A DNA stretch of 36,725 nt, from contig JAPPLY010000081.1 in NCBI GenBank assembly GCA_028819305.1, positions 1-36,725 of the forward strand, read 5' to 3'. The stretch comes from Bdellovibrionales bacterium (GTDB lineage Bacteria > Bdellovibrionota > Bdellovibrionia > Bdellovibrionales > UBA1609). How positions within the stretch are numbered: position 1 is the stretch's first letter; each line of letters begins with the position of its first letter. The notes beneath the pieces are model-generated. The model did no database searches, had not been told where the DNA came from, and was given only the letters and a program-made list of their open reading frames with translations. The translations under genes were made by a program, and so were the position numbers. Shown here piece after piece: positions 24,538-33,483 of the stretch.

Positions 24538-25020
24538 TTATTTAAAATAAAACTCTAAAATGTGATAAAGCTTTTCTCCCCCTCCCGGACTGTGAAATTC
24601 AAACTCCTCTCCTGTTTTTCGACCAATGAGGCTACGAGCCAAAGGAGAATTGATGGAAATTTTCCCTTGATTAACATCAGCCTCGTCCTCTCCCACGATT
24701 TGATATAGTTTTTCTTTACCGGCGGGGTCTTCTTCTATACGAACATAAGCCCCAAAGGTAATTTTATCAGAATTAATTTGAGAAGTATCCACTACATCCG
24801 CATTACTAAGAGTATCACTGATAGTGGCTATCCTCCCCTCAATATGAGCCTGCCGCTCCTTGGCCGCTGAGTAATCTGCATTTTCACTCAAGTCCCCATG
24901 TCCTCGAGCAACTTCAATAGCGGAAATAACTTTAGGCCGCTCCACTTCAATAAGATGCTTTAATTCTTTTTCCAATAAAGATTTACCCTGTATAGTCATA
25001 GGTTTTCTATAGCCGGACAT
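24538..25020 (-). CDS. greA: Transcription elongation factor GreA
   Basis: About 160 residues, the usual length. It binds the RNA polymerase secondary channel and stimulates cleavage of backtracked RNA. The N-terminal coiled coil is clear (LLEKELKHLIEVERPKVISA) with the acidic tip GDLSENADYSAAKERQ, holding the conserved D-L-S-E-N-A-[DE]-Y; the C-terminal FKBP-like domain has ISINSPLARSLIGRKTGEEF. The start at 25020 is set by AAGGAG six bases upstream; an in-frame GTG at 25044 would place this site inside the gene. Its last 114 bp are duplicated at 21728-21841, so the present 3' end may have come with the island, but the protein is intact. Confidence 0.95.
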   Translation of the reverse strand: MSGYRKPMTIQGKSLLEKELKHLIEVERPKVISAIEVARGHGDLSENADYSAAKERQAHIEGRIATISDTLSNADVVDTSQINSDKITFGAYVRIEEDPAGKEKLYQIVGEDEADVNQGKISINSPLARSLIGRKTGEEFEFHSPGGGEKLYHILEFYFK

Positions 25021-25462
25021 TTCCAACTCCTTTAAAAAATCCACTAAAAAGTGAACATAAAATTTCTACTTTATCAACTTTGCAATAAATAGGGGGTTTG
25101 ATTCTCTACATGACTCTAATTTGATATTTTTAATTTACTGATTTGCCAAATTACTCATTGCGTTGTATTTAAAGTTAAACCCAAAGAGCTTGATCCTCGC
25201 TTTCGCAAGGAATAAATTTTTTAGGGCCTTCCAGGAGTTCTAACCTTTGAATAAGTGTAAAAACAACTGGGGTTTTCAAATACAATCAGAATAGAAGTGT
25301 ATGTGAAAAGCACAGCCATGTCAAGTACAAACCAACTGGTAACAATAATGTAGATAAAGGTGTATCCTTTACTTTGTATATATACCGATCGTGTTCGAAT
25401 TTTCTGGTTGTTTTTTGTGATAGTGACTGACCTTTTCAAAGGAGAATAATTTCTAAAAAACA
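25021..25462. other. Divergent spacer between greA and the permease gene
   Basis: Promoters for both genes should lie here. It contains a composite repeat (25176-25285) and a family B end (TATACCGATCGTGTTCGAATTT at 25381-25402). A minus-strand frame of 80 codons (25221-25463) crosses these repeats and is not supported as a gene. Confidence 0.5.
25176..25285. repeat. Composite repeat of about 110 bp (family A plus tail)
   Basis: AAACCCAAAGAGCTTGAT, then the palindrome CCTCGCTTTCGCAAGG, then a tail with ACCTTTGAATAAGTG and ACAACTGGGG. The whole order of modules recurs at 33325-33435 (ACCTTTGAATAAATG, TCAACAGGAA), and the first two modules at 17078-17115. The copies have diverged substantially. 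Confidence 0.65.
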
Positions 25463-26785
25463 ATGAAAAAAATTATCCATTCTATTTTTGAAACAGAAAA
25501 ATATCAAAGCTCTATTCAGCAGGAGTTGATAGCGGGAATTACCACTTTTTTAAGTATGGCCTACATTGTCAGTGTACATCCACAAATCATAAGTCAAACA
25601 GGTATGCCTTTTTCTGCCTGCGTCACAGCTACGATTTTGATTTGTTTCTTCAGTTCTGCCGCTATGGGTTTTTATGCAAACAACCCTATTGTTCTAGGAC
25701 CTAGCGTCAGTCTAAGCAGTTTTTTTACCTTTACCTTGGTAAAGAGCCAAGGCATCCCTTGGGAGATAGCTCTCGGAGCCACCTTTTGGGTCGGAGTTAT
25801 TTTTTTCATCCTATCTCTTTTTAAAATACGAGAAAAATTAGCTTTATCTGTTCCTAATTCCATTAAAAACGCCCTTGTTTGCGGTATCGGTTTATTTATC
25901 GCTTTTATAGGATTAAAAGATGGCGGCTTGATCGTACATTCTGATGAAACTTTTTTAAAGGCAAAGTCTCTTACAGCGGAAAACAGTACCTTTTTAATAG
26001 GCTTGGCTATAACCTTTCTCATGTTAGTTTTAAGGTTAAAAGGAGCTTTGCTGCTGTCTATTGTACTCGTCACTCTTTTGTGTCTTCCTCTGGGCCATTT
26101 ATGGGGGGATAAAATACTTATTAATTACGAGGGTGTATTTTCACTTCCCGATTGGACTTTGTTTGCTAAAATGGACTTACTGAGTTCCTTACAATATTCT
26201 TTTTGGCCGGTTTTATTTTCTATTGCCTTCGTAGATTTATTTGAAAGCTTAGGGGGTATTTTAGGGATCGCGAAATCGGGTCCTTTAGTATCAGAAAATA
26301 GTATTCAACCTCGAAGCTTAAAAAAAAGCTTGCTAGTAGATGCAGCTTCCACCACCTGGGCGGGTTTAGTCGGTTCCAGTTCCGCCTTATGTTTTTTGGA
26401 ATCCCTAACCGGAATTCGAGCCGGAGGAAAAACAGGTTTAACTGCTGTTACAGCAGCCCTTTTATTTCTTCCTTTTTTATTTCTTTCCCCTTTACTGGCC
26501 ATGATTCCCCATATTGCTACAGCTCCGGTCTTAGTGGTATTAGGTTCTTATATGATGAAATCAGCGACAGATATTGAGTGGGAAAAACCGGATGAAGCCC
26601 TACCCGCCTTTGTTATGATTTTACTTATTCCCCTGTGTTTTTCTATTATTCAAGGAATTATATGGGGGTTTTTATTTTACACCTTTTTAAAATTGGTCAT
26701 GGGAAAAGGCCGGGATCTGTCCCTTTATATGTATTACTTATCCTCCTGTTGTGTGTTATTCCTTATTATTGACTTATTACTTTAA
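25463..26785 (+). CDS. NCS2-family purine-type permease
   Basis: A 440-residue inner-membrane protein with about 12-14 hydrophobic segments, aligned throughout with the AzgA/GhxP/PbuG branch of NCS2 permeases: QQELIAGITTFLSMAYIVSVHP at the start, FYANNPIVLGPSVSLSSFF, the LFESLGGILGIA stretch, and LESLTGIRAGGKTGLTA. Likely substrates are hypoxanthine, guanine or adenine with protons. Some signature positions differ from the usual (A-N-x-P-x-x-L-A-P-G-M-G-L-N becomes ANNPIVLGPSVSLS; DLFDT becomes DLFES), so specificity may be shifted. AAAGGAG lies about 18 bases before the ATG, which is far. A family B element separates it from mgtE. Confidence 0.88.
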   Translation: MKKIIHSIFETEKYQSSIQQELIAGITTFLSMAYIVSVHPQIISQTGMPFSACVTATILICFFSSAAMGFYANNPIVLGPSVSLSSFFTFTLVKSQGIPWEIALGATFWVGVIFFILSLFKIREKLALSVPNSIKNALVCGIGLFIAFIGLKDGGLIVHSDETFLKAKSLTAENSTFLIGLAITFLMLVLRLKGALLLSIVLVTLLCLPLGHLWGDKILINYEGVFSLPDWTLFAKMDLLSSLQYSFWPVLFSIAFVDLFESLGGILGIAKSGPLVSENSIQPRSLKKSLLVDAASTTWAGLVGSSSALCFLESLTGIRAGGKTGLTAVTAALLFLPFLFLSPLLAMIPHIATAPVLVVLGSYMMKSATDIEWEKPDEALPAFVMILLIPLCFSIIQGIIWGFLFYTFLKLVMGKGRDLSLYMYYLSSCCVLFLIIDLLL

Positions 26786-26786
26786 A

Positions 26787-26944
26787 TATACCGGATCGGT
26801 ATAAAAAAAGGGCGAGCTTCAGAATATTTCTTTTCCTTTTAAAGAAAACAAGGAGAAGACCGGAAAATCATGTCCTAGAGGAGATGGGAACCTCCTTCAC
26901 TTTCTCGAGGTCAGAGTTCGCGGGGACCAAACCAGACTGATATA
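26787..26944 (+). repeat. Family B element between the permease gene and mgtE
   Basis: Starts with the palindrome TATACCGGATCGGTATA and ends GGGGACCAAACCAGACTGAT-ATA two bases before the mgtE start codon. The interior GAGCTTCAGAA and TGTCCTAGAGGAGATGGGAA matches the 1831-1946 element, with an extra roughly 40 bp. Like that element it forms the entire leader of the gene behind it, and no Mg2+ riboswitch is recognisable. Confidence 0.75.
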
Positions 26945-26945
26945 A

Positions 26946-28322
26946 ATGACAGAAAGAAAAAAAATGAAAACACAATCCTTTCAAATGGAACGAATAAAAA
27001 AATTACTAAAGACGGATGATAAAAAGCAAATCACCCAAAGCATTAAGGCTTTCACAACAGCGGATTTATCTAGTTTAATGGCCGCTCTGGATAAAAACCA
27101 AAGCCTTGTATTTCTGGAAATTTTATTGCAATTAAATCGCGCTTCCGCGGTCCTTGTGGAAATGCCACAAACAGCTTTAAAGGACTTTTTTTCTTATACC
27201 AGTAAAGAACACAAGTTAGCCCTATTTCACGAAGGAAAGGCAGAGGATTTAGTCTATTTTATGGATTTCTTTAGTGAAGAGGAGCAAAAAGAGCTTCTGG
27301 AAGCTATTCCTCTCACTAAAAATCTGCAAATTCAACAATTTTTAAAATACCCTAAAAATAGTGTAGGAAGAGTGATGCAGTCTCCTGTTTTTTCCCTACC
27401 GGATCACTTTACTGTTTCCCTCAGTATTGAACAACTCAGGTATAGGGCAAAAGAAGAGCCTATTTACTATACTTACTGTGTTAATAGACAAAAAAAGCTA
27501 GTTGGAGTGGTTTCTATGAGGCAACTAGCCACTTTCGACGAAGATATTCCTTTAAACAAATTAATGGGTAAATCTGTTATCAGTGTTAAAACCAATACTC
27601 CTCTCAAAGAAGCTGCTCAAGTTGTAGTCCATTACGATTTTCCAGCTCTTCCCGTTACTAATGAAAAAAATGAGCTAGTGGGATTAATTACAAAAGATGA
27701 AGTCATTGATATTATCCAAGAACAGGCAACGGCTGACCTCTATGCCAGAGTGGGTTTAGAAGAAGATGATCGTATTTTTACACCTACCTGGATTAGTATC
27801 AAATACCGTGCTCCCTGGATAGGTTTAAATTTACTTATGGCTATTACAGCCAGCTCTGTCATCAGTCTTTTTGAAGAAACTATGTCTCATTTGATTATTT
27901 TAGCGAGTTTTAAAAATATTGTAGCCGGCGTAGGGGGTAATACAGCTATTCAAAGTCTAACTGTGATTACCCGTGGTCTGGCTGTTGGAGATTTCCGATT
28001 CTTCTCCACCTATAAAGCTATAATAAAAGAGTTAGGAATAGGGGCTGCCTTAGGGATCACAAGCGGTTTAGGAGCGGGCATTATTACCTATTTCTGGAAA
28101 GGGTCCTTTTTGGTTTCCTCTGTGATTGTTATTGCCATGTTTTTAAACTCCCTTATGGCTAGTTTAGCAGGTTCTTGTATCCCTATCTTACTAAATCATT
28201 TCCGTAGTGACCCAGCGGTGAGCAGTGGAGTACTGGCTACAACTCTTACGGATATTTTCGGTTTTTTTTCATTCCTTGGTATAGCCGCTCTCGGACTAAA
28301 GTGGTTTGGAGGTGGTTTTTAA
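26946..28322 (+). CDS. mgtE: MgtE-type magnesium transporter
   Basis: A 458-residue protein with the full MgtE layout: an N-terminal MgtE_N helical domain (about 15-120), two CBS domains (about 135-255; VMQSPVFSLP and HYDFPALPVTNEKNELVGL), then five membrane helices (about 280-458). The channel region has FKNIVAGVGGNTAIQSLTVI and SGVLATTLTDIFGFF, which includes the pore Asp of the last helix. The common M-P-[IL]-[IV]-A-G-M-G-G-N begins KN instead of MP. MgtE is a dimeric Mg2+ channel gated by cytoplasmic Mg2+ binding to the N and CBS domains. The first ATG (26946) lies right behind the repeat; ATGs at codons 7 and 14 are alternatives. Confidence 0.93.
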   Translation: MTERKKMKTQSFQMERIKKLLKTDDKKQITQSIKAFTTADLSSLMAALDKNQSLVFLEILLQLNRASAVLVEMPQTALKDFFSYTSKEHKLALFHEGKAEDLVYFMDFFSEEEQKELLEAIPLTKNLQIQQFLKYPKNSVGRVMQSPVFSLPDHFTVSLSIEQLRYRAKEEPIYYTYCVNRQKKLVGVVSMRQLATFDEDIPLNKLMGKSVISVKTNTPLKEAAQVVVHYDFPALPVTNEKNELVGLITKDEVIDIIQEQATADLYARVGLEEDDRIFTPTWISIKYRAPWIGLNLLMAITASSVISLFEETMSHLIILASFKNIVAGVGGNTAIQSLTVITRGLAVGDFRFFSTYKAIIKELGIGAALGITSGLGAGIITYFWKGSFLVSSVIVIAMFLNSLMASLAGSCIPILLNHFRSDPAVSSGVLATTLTDIFGFFSFLGIAALGLKWFGGGF

Positions 28323-28356
28323 ACATTTTTTAAATAATGGTATTTCAATTACGAGA

Positions 28357-28460
28357 TATACTTAGCCGATCCGGAAAAAGTTTTGAATAAAAGAAGCTTC
28401 TTTTCTTCCTTTAAAATAACAAAACTGTGGAGTTTGCAAATTCTATACTGTTTCGGTATA
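28357..28460 (+). repeat. Decayed family B/C mosaic
   Basis: TATACTTAGCCGATCCGGAAAAAGTT at the left resembles both a family B end and the GGTTCTGAAAAAGTT end of family C; then AAGAAGCTTCTTTTC and GTGGAGTTTGCAAATTC, ending TACTGTTTCGGTATAAAA as in family B (YRTG type). It lies between mgtE and the DHH gene. Confidence 0.6.
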
Positions 28461-28501
28461 AAAGAGTATAAGGAATATCCCTCTCAAAGTAGGAAAAATC
28501 T

Positions 28502-29497
28502 ATGCCCCGTACACAAACCCAGCTCACTCAACTTATTTCAAAAATTCAATCCGCCAGGAATATTATACTCACGACCCATAAAACATGTGATGGAGACGGT
28601 TTAGGATCTGTATTGGCTTTCTATCATGCTTTTAAAAAAATAAATAAGCCAGTTCGAGCTATTACTGTGGATAAAGTGTCACAGAAATACAAATTTCTGT
28701 CACCCAAAAAATATACAGAAAACTTTGAAGAGCTTAAAACAACAATAGAACCAACAGAAATAGCTTTGATATTTGATACAAATGATTACCGTCGAGTTCA
28801 ACCCCTTTATGAAAAGTTAAAAAAACACTGCCAGGAAATTATTTATATTGACCATCACCCCATTTTAGATACAGGGCCAAAACCATCCCCTTATTCTATA
28901 GTAGATACTGCGGCGGCCAGTACCTGTGAAATAGCTTACTTTTTATTAAAAGAAATGGGAATAAGTATGGACACGAACATAGCTACCGCTCTTTATGTTG
29001 GTATTGTATTCGATACTCAAAGGTTTCATTTCATTAGAAATTCAGAAATATCCCATAAAATTTGCGCCGACCTATGCCAATATATAAAAAATAATGAAAG
29101 TATCTATACTCATTTGTTTGGGATGATTTCATTAAAGAAAATGAACCTTCTTTCTCAAACTATCAATCAAACAGAATATTTTTATAAAAACCAAGTAGCT
29201 GTTTTAGAAATTACTAAGGAAAAATTGAACAAAAACAATCTGGATGTAGAAGACGCTTGTGATTTTTTGGACATGGCTTTAGATGTGAACTCCACTCAGC
29301 TTTCTGTTCTCATTGTTCATTTATCAAAAGACCAATACAAACTCAGTTTTAGAAGTAAAAAATGGGATGTATCAAAACTGGCCGAAGTGTTCAACGGAGG
29401 AGGGCATAAAAAAGCCTCTGGAGCCAATTTAGTAAATTATAAAAAAAACCCAAAGCTAGAAATTTTAAAAGCCATTCAACCTTTTACACAACAGTAA
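28502..29497 (+). CDS. DHH-family phosphoesterase, NrnA-like
   Basis: A 331-residue protein. DHH domain motifs: THKTCDGDGLGS (25-36), FDTNDYRR (91-98), the signature IDHHP (116-120) and GIVFDTQRF (167-175), giving the metal-binding Asp/His set. The C-terminal DHHA1 domain ends in FNGGGHKKASGA (about 300-312). This is the layout of NrnA-type enzymes, which degrade nanoRNA (2-5 nt) and dephosphorylate pAp to AMP. Cyclic dinucleotide phosphodiesterases of this family need extra domains that are absent here. AGGAAAAATCT lies before the ATG. The VOC and RND genes follow within 40 bp each and may be cotranscribed. Confidence 0.9.
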   Translation: MPRTQTQLTQLISKIQSARNIILTTHKTCDGDGLGSVLAFYHAFKKINKPVRAITVDKVSQKYKFLSPKKYTENFEELKTTIEPTEIALIFDTNDYRRVQPLYEKLKKHCQEIIYIDHHPILDTGPKPSPYSIVDTAAASTCEIAYFLLKEMGISMDTNIATALYVGIVFDTQRFHFIRNSEISHKICADLCQYIKNNESIYTHLFGMISLKKMNLLSQTINQTEYFYKNQVAVLEITKEKLNKNNLDVEDACDFLDMALDVNSTQLSVLIVHLSKDQYKLSFRSKKWDVSKLAEVFNGGGHKKASGANLVNYKKNPKLEILKAIQPFTQQ

Positions 29498-29524
29498 TTG
29501 TTTTTTTAAAGGAACATTAATAAA

Positions 29525-29935
29525 ATGAATATACCTTTCCATTTAGCTATTGGTGTTAGTGACCTGGAAAAAGCCAGACAGTTTTACGGAAATATTCTTA
29601 ATGCAAAAGAAGGTCGCTCCAGTCATCTATGGGTGGATTTTAACTTTTTTGGCCATCAATTAACCTGTCATTTAATTAAAGCTCAGATAACGTCGGCCCT
29701 AAACTCTAACCCGGTGGATAATAGAGATGTTCCTATCCCTCACTTTGGAGTGACCTTATCTGCTCAGGAATTTGATAAAATAGAAAATAGATTGAGAGAG
29801 CAGGGCATTTCTTTTTTTATAGAACCGCAAATTCGATTCAAAAATAAAACAGGCGAACAAAAAACCATGTTCTTTAAAGATCCCTTTGAGCATTTCATAG
29901 AAATAAAAAGCTACACAAAAAAACAAGAATATTAA
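29525..29935 (+). CDS. VOC/glyoxalase-superfamily protein
   Basis: A 136-residue protein with the beta-alpha-beta-beta-beta VOC fold in two halves: FHLAIGVSDLEKARQFYGNIL at the start and HFGVTLSAQEFDKIENRL in the second half, then FFKDPFEHFIEIKSY at the end. His6 and Glu (in HFIEIK) fit metal-ligand positions of the superfamily. The substrate cannot be inferred; members include dioxygenases, glyoxalases and antibiotic-binding proteins. AAAGGAAC about 10 bases upstream of the ATG supports the start. It sits 27 bp after the DHH gene and 39 bp before the RND gene. Confidence 0.85.
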   Translation: MNIPFHLAIGVSDLEKARQFYGNILNAKEGRSSHLWVDFNFFGHQLTCHLIKAQITSALNSNPVDNRDVPIPHFGVTLSAQEFDKIENRLREQGISFFIEPQIRFKNKTGEQKTMFFKDPFEHFIEIKSYTKKQEY

Positions 29936-29974
29936 CCCTCAAGACATACACTGTAGGTAAAATAGGTTAAACTT

Positions 29975-32900
29975 ATGAGTTTTTTTCTTTCCAACTCCCG
30001 TCTTGTCATTTTAGTCAGCCTTTCTTTTATCATTTTGGGAACAAGAGGGCTGTTAAACATGCAAAGGCAAGCTATCCCCCCTGTAGATTTTGCAAGGGCC
30101 ACCATCACCACAACTTACCCTGGTTCCTCCCCCACAGAAGTAGAAGAATTAATTACCACCAAGATAGAAAGTGAAATAAGGACTGTCAGACACTTAAAAG
30201 ACATAAACTCTGTGTCCAAACCAGGTATAAGTATTATCAACATCCGTATAGAAATAGACCAAGCCAATACAATAGAAGTCATCAATGAACTACATCAAGC
30301 TTTGCAAAATGTTCAGGGCTTACCTCCTGAAGTGTTAAACCCTCCACAGCTGACCCATATTGATTCTAGTACCAGGCGACCTGTCATCAACCTTCTGGTT
30401 ACAGGCCCAGATCATCATCGAATGAGAGATCAAATCAGTTGGAACTTAAAAACAAGATTGGAGAAAATTCCAGGTGTAGCGGAAATAGAACTTAACAACT
30501 ACAAAAAGAGGGAATTCCTCGTATTACTTTCTCAAGAAAAAATGAAAAAACATTATATTTCTGCCACCGACATTATCTCCGCTTTAGAGCAAAAAAAAAT
30601 GGATATTCCTGCCGGCTATTTGGAAACGCAGACGAGTAGAACTTTAGTGCGAGTGACCGGGAAAATAAGAACTGTGGAAGATATGGAAAATACGGTTATT
30701 CGATCTAATTTTTCAGGAGAAAAGGTTTTTATAAAAGACATAGCCACCGTGATAGATGGTTATGAAAAAGAAACACAGAGGAAATATTTTTACAAATCCG
30801 ATAAAAATCATAATTACCATCTCACTCCCACCACCTCTCTTTCCATAATGAAAACGGCAAAAGCGGATATTCTCCATGTGATCTCTCATATTCAAAAAAC
30901 CATTAACCAATTCTCACAAAACTTAAACCTAAAGGATTTTTATGGTGTAAAATCACAAAAAAAGAGAACAGAAGAAGATATAAAAAAACAACCAGAAACC
31001 CCTGGCCTCGCGGAAACAAAGCCCCACACAATCAATATAAATAAAGATTACAAAATTCTCACCGGATTTAATGATGGAGAAAATACGCAAAATCGGCTGA
31101 CAAATGTTCTCAATAACGGCTTAATGGGACTGATCATTATTTTTATTGTGTTTTTTCTATTTCTACCTTCTCGTATTGGCTTTATGGTTAGTTGGAGCCT
31201 CCCTTTATCCCTCTTTGGCACTTTTGCTATTCTCCCGTTTATGGATGTCAGTTTTAATGTAATTACAATGCTGGCGTTTGTTATCTGTATCGGCATGCTT
31301 ATTGATAATTCTGTTGTCATTGCCGAATATTACTCTCGTCTTGTAATGGAGCATAAAAAAACACCTTCTCAAGCTGCTTCAGAGTCAGCTCAACAGTTTG
31401 TAAAGCCTATAACCGCTACCATACTCACAACCATAGTTGCTTTTTTGCCCCTACTCGTCACCACAGGAGTTATGGGGCAATTTGTAAAGTGGATACCCAT
31501 TGTTGTTACTCTGGCTCTCCTTATGAGCTTATTTGAATCTTTTTACCTGTTACCTAATAGGCTTACATGGCTTCTTCAAAAAAAAGCCTCTCCCTATCAA
31601 ACAGGTATCCTTAATAAGCTCTCCTATATTGAAAATCTCTTTGAAAAAGGGATAAAAAATGTTGTAGCTAGAAAATATATAAGTTTAGGTGTCATTGCTA
31701 TTCTCGTTTCATCCACCATTTTGATATTCATGTTTGCCAGCCGATTGGATTTATTTGCCCCAAAAAGTCCTGAGTTTTACACAGCCTTGATAGAACCACA
31801 ACCGAATACTCCATTAGAGGTCATTGATAAAAAAGCACAAAAAATAGCCGAACAAATGCAATCTGTGTTTGAAGGTAAAAAACAAATTGATTGGATGTCT
31901 GTTGAGTCCAATACAGAAAAAGCAGAAATCCTTCTGAGGGTAAAACCCACTATCAGAAGACAGCTCAATTACATAAATATCCTCAATCAATTAAGAGAAA
32001 TAAAAAAAGAAGATTTAAAAACATTGAGATTTAGTACCCTCGTGGGAGGACCTCCTATAGGAAAGCCCCTGAAGGTTGTTATCCAATCCAACAATAGAAA
32101 AAAAATAAGAGAATTCATCAGTAAAGTCTCTCCTGAAATAGAAAAAATTCCAGGGATTATTAATGTAAAAAGCAACCCGGATATAGATCAAGGTGTAGAG
32201 TATCGAGTAGAAACTGACACAGAAACCTTGGCTCGGTTGGGAATACACTTTTCTTCTGTTGGCACAACACTAAGGACAGCTTTAGAGGGGCATATTATTA
32301 CTGAGCTTACAGAAAACAATGAATCTTTTTATGTCCGTATTAAAAATAATGATACTCACATATCTTCCAGTGGTTCAAAAACGCCAAAGACTTCTCCCTT
32401 TTCTTCAGAGGCCCCATCCCTTCTTCCTTCTAAAAAATTAGATCGTGTAGGTCAGGAATCCTTATCTTCTTTTGAGGATTTAAAAAAACTTAAAATTAAA
32501 ACCTTCACAGGGCAGCTGATCCCTTTGGATAAAATAGCAAAGTTAAAAGAAGTTCCAGCAGAACCCCATAGAAAAAGCTATAATTTTGAACCGGTCATTT
32601 TTTTAGAAGCGGACATAAATCCAAAAGTTACAACCAGCCTTAAAGTAAATAAGCAGGCTAAAAAAATCATAGAGCAAAAAATCAAAGACTATCCTTCCTT
32701 AACCTTTAAAATGATAGGAGAGCAGGAAACAACAAAAGAATCCTTGGACTCTTTATTAAATGCCGCCCTTATTGCTGTTTTTGCCATTTTTATTATTCTT
32801 ATTGTTTTATTTAAAAGCTTTCTCCTTTCGTTTTTAATTTTGACCTGCATACCTCTTGGGCTGATTGGAGTTATTTGGGCTTTCTTTTTACACCAAAGAC

Positions 32901-33277
32901 CTTTGGATTTTTTTGCCATGATTGGCATTATCGCTTTAGCCGGTGTCGTAGTAAATTCGGCTATTATACTTGTTAGTTTTATCTTAAAATTAAAAAAAGA
33001 GAGTCCAGAAAACTCTTTATCTGAAATTGTAGTTCAAGCTTCAAAAACACGCTTTCGCCCTATAGTAATTACCAATCTCACAACATTGGGAGGCTTATTC
33101 CCTACAGCCTATGCCATTTCTGGATTTGAACCCTTGCTTATACCAATGACTTTAGCTCTCTTCTGGGGGCTGCTGACGGCGACTCTTTTAACTTTAATTT
33201 GGATCCCCTGTGCCATTTTGATAATCAAAGATGGAGAACATCTTGTTGCTGCAATAAAAAAGAAATATAAAATGTAA
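29975..33277 (+). CDS. RND-superfamily efflux permease
   Basis: A 1,100-residue inner-membrane transporter of the AcrB type: first helix at about 9-27, porter domain (ATITTTYPGSSPTEVEELIT), helices 2-6 at about 370-530 and a second half with the same order. The fourth helix has FVICIGMLIDNSVVIAEYYS; the first proton-relay Asp is present and the second is Asn, as in many non-AcrB members. GIIALAGVVVNSAIILVSF is the matching helix 10. Two stretches look like added material: about 325-355 (polar, Lys/Glu/Thr-rich, containing PETPGLAETKPH) and about 795-830 (Ser/Pro-rich). No adaptor (membrane fusion) protein or outer membrane channel gene is adjacent, so partners must be encoded elsewhere or it works alone. 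It is the last gene of the DHH-VOC-RND run. Confidence 0.93.
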   Translation: MSFFLSNSRLVILVSLSFIILGTRGLLNMQRQAIPPVDFARATITTTYPGSSPTEVEELITTKIESEIRTVRHLKDINSVSKPGISIINIRIEIDQANTIEVINELHQALQNVQGLPPEVLNPPQLTHIDSSTRRPVINLLVTGPDHHRMRDQISWNLKTRLEKIPGVAEIELNNYKKREFLVLLSQEKMKKHYISATDIISALEQKKMDIPAGYLETQTSRTLVRVTGKIRTVEDMENTVIRSNFSGEKVFIKDIATVIDGYEKETQRKYFYKSDKNHNYHLTPTTSLSIMKTAKADILHVISHIQKTINQFSQNLNLKDFYGVKSQKKRTEEDIKKQPETPGLAETKPHTININKDYKILTGFNDGENTQNRLTNVLNNGLMGLIIIFIVFFLFLPSRIGFMVSWSLPLSLFGTFAILPFMDVSFNVITMLAFVICIGMLIDNSVVIAEYYSRLVMEHKKTPSQAASESAQQFVKPITATILTTIVAFLPLLVTTGVMGQFVKWIPIVVTLALLMSLFESFYLLPNRLTWLLQKKASPYQTGILNKLSYIENLFEKGIKNVVARKYISLGVIAILVSSTILIFMFASRLDLFAPKSPEFYTALIEPQPNTPLEVIDKKAQKIAEQMQSVFEGKKQIDWMSVESNTEKAEILLRVKPTIRRQLNYINILNQLREIKKEDLKTLRFSTLVGGPPIGKPLKVVIQSNNRKKIREFISKVSPEIEKIPGIINVKSNPDIDQGVEYRVETDTETLARLGIHFSSVGTTLRTALEGHIITELTENNESFYVRIKNNDTHISSSGSKTPKTSPFSSEAPSLLPSKKLDRVGQESLSSFEDLKKLKIKTFTGQLIPLDKIAKLKEVPAEPHRKSYNFEPVIFLEADINPKVTTSLKVNKQAKKIIEQKIKDYPSLTFKMIGEQETTKESLDSLLNAALIAVFAIFIILIVLFKSFLLSFLILTCIPLGLIGVIWAFFLHQRPLDFFAMIGIIALAGVVVNSAIILVSFILKLKKESPENSLSEIVVQASKTRFRPIVITNLTTLGGLFPTAYAISGFEPLLIPMTLALFWGLLTATLLTLIWIPCAILIIKDGEHLVAAIKKKYKM

Positions 33278-33324
33278 TGTTAATACAAGCCCCTATTAAG
33301 AACTTTTTTTTTAAAATTTATTTA

Positions 33325-33435
33325 AATCCAGAGGGTTTGACTCTCGTTTTCACAGTGAAAAGTTTTTCCAGATATTTCAAAAGTTTGCACCTTTGAATAA
33401 ATGAAAAATCAACAGGAAATCTCAAAAACAACTTG
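33325..33435. repeat. Composite repeat of about 110 bp
   Basis: AAATCCAGAGGGTTTGACTC, then CGTTTTCACAGTG, then AAAAGTTTGCACCTTTGAATA, then CAACAGGAAATCTCAAAAAC. Same order of modules as 25176-25285. It lies upstream of the nucleotidyltransferase gene and ends near a TTG that would be an alternative start (33433). Confidence 0.65.
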
Positions 33436-33483
33436 TATAGTATTTTATTGCGATATTTTAATATATGTCGTAATATAGAAAAT

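Larger units (their letters stand above)
21728..24650. mobile_element. Genomic island bounded by greA 3'-end direct repeats
   Basis: Two 114-bp direct repeats (21728-21841 and 24537-24650) differ at a single base and both carry the last roughly 37 codons of greA. The right copy is contiguous with intact greA; the left is an orphan next to the sensor-kinase gene. Between them are a restriction-modification pair, a transposase N-terminal stub and repeats. The layout is what integration into the 3' end of a gene leaves when incoming DNA restores the gene end, as known for islands in tRNA, guaA or mnmE genes. No integrase is present, so it may be a decayed or passively mobilised element, or the product of a duplication. 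Confidence 0.7.

Noticed and set aside
25381-25402. tRNA T-arm (GTTCGAAT)
   Set aside because: No cloverleaf can be drawn around it; it belongs to a family B repeat end.
25221-25463. 80-codon minus-strand frame upstream of the permease
   Set aside because: Crosses two repeat modules in a divergent promoter region; no family match recognised.
26787-26944. Mg2+-sensing riboswitch before mgtE
   Set aside because: The leader is a copy of a dispersed repeat also found before an unrelated gene at 1831; no M-box features seen.
28383-28604. 73-codon plus-strand frame ahead of the DHH gene
   Set aside because: Begins in a decayed repeat and overlaps the well-supported DHH gene in another frame.
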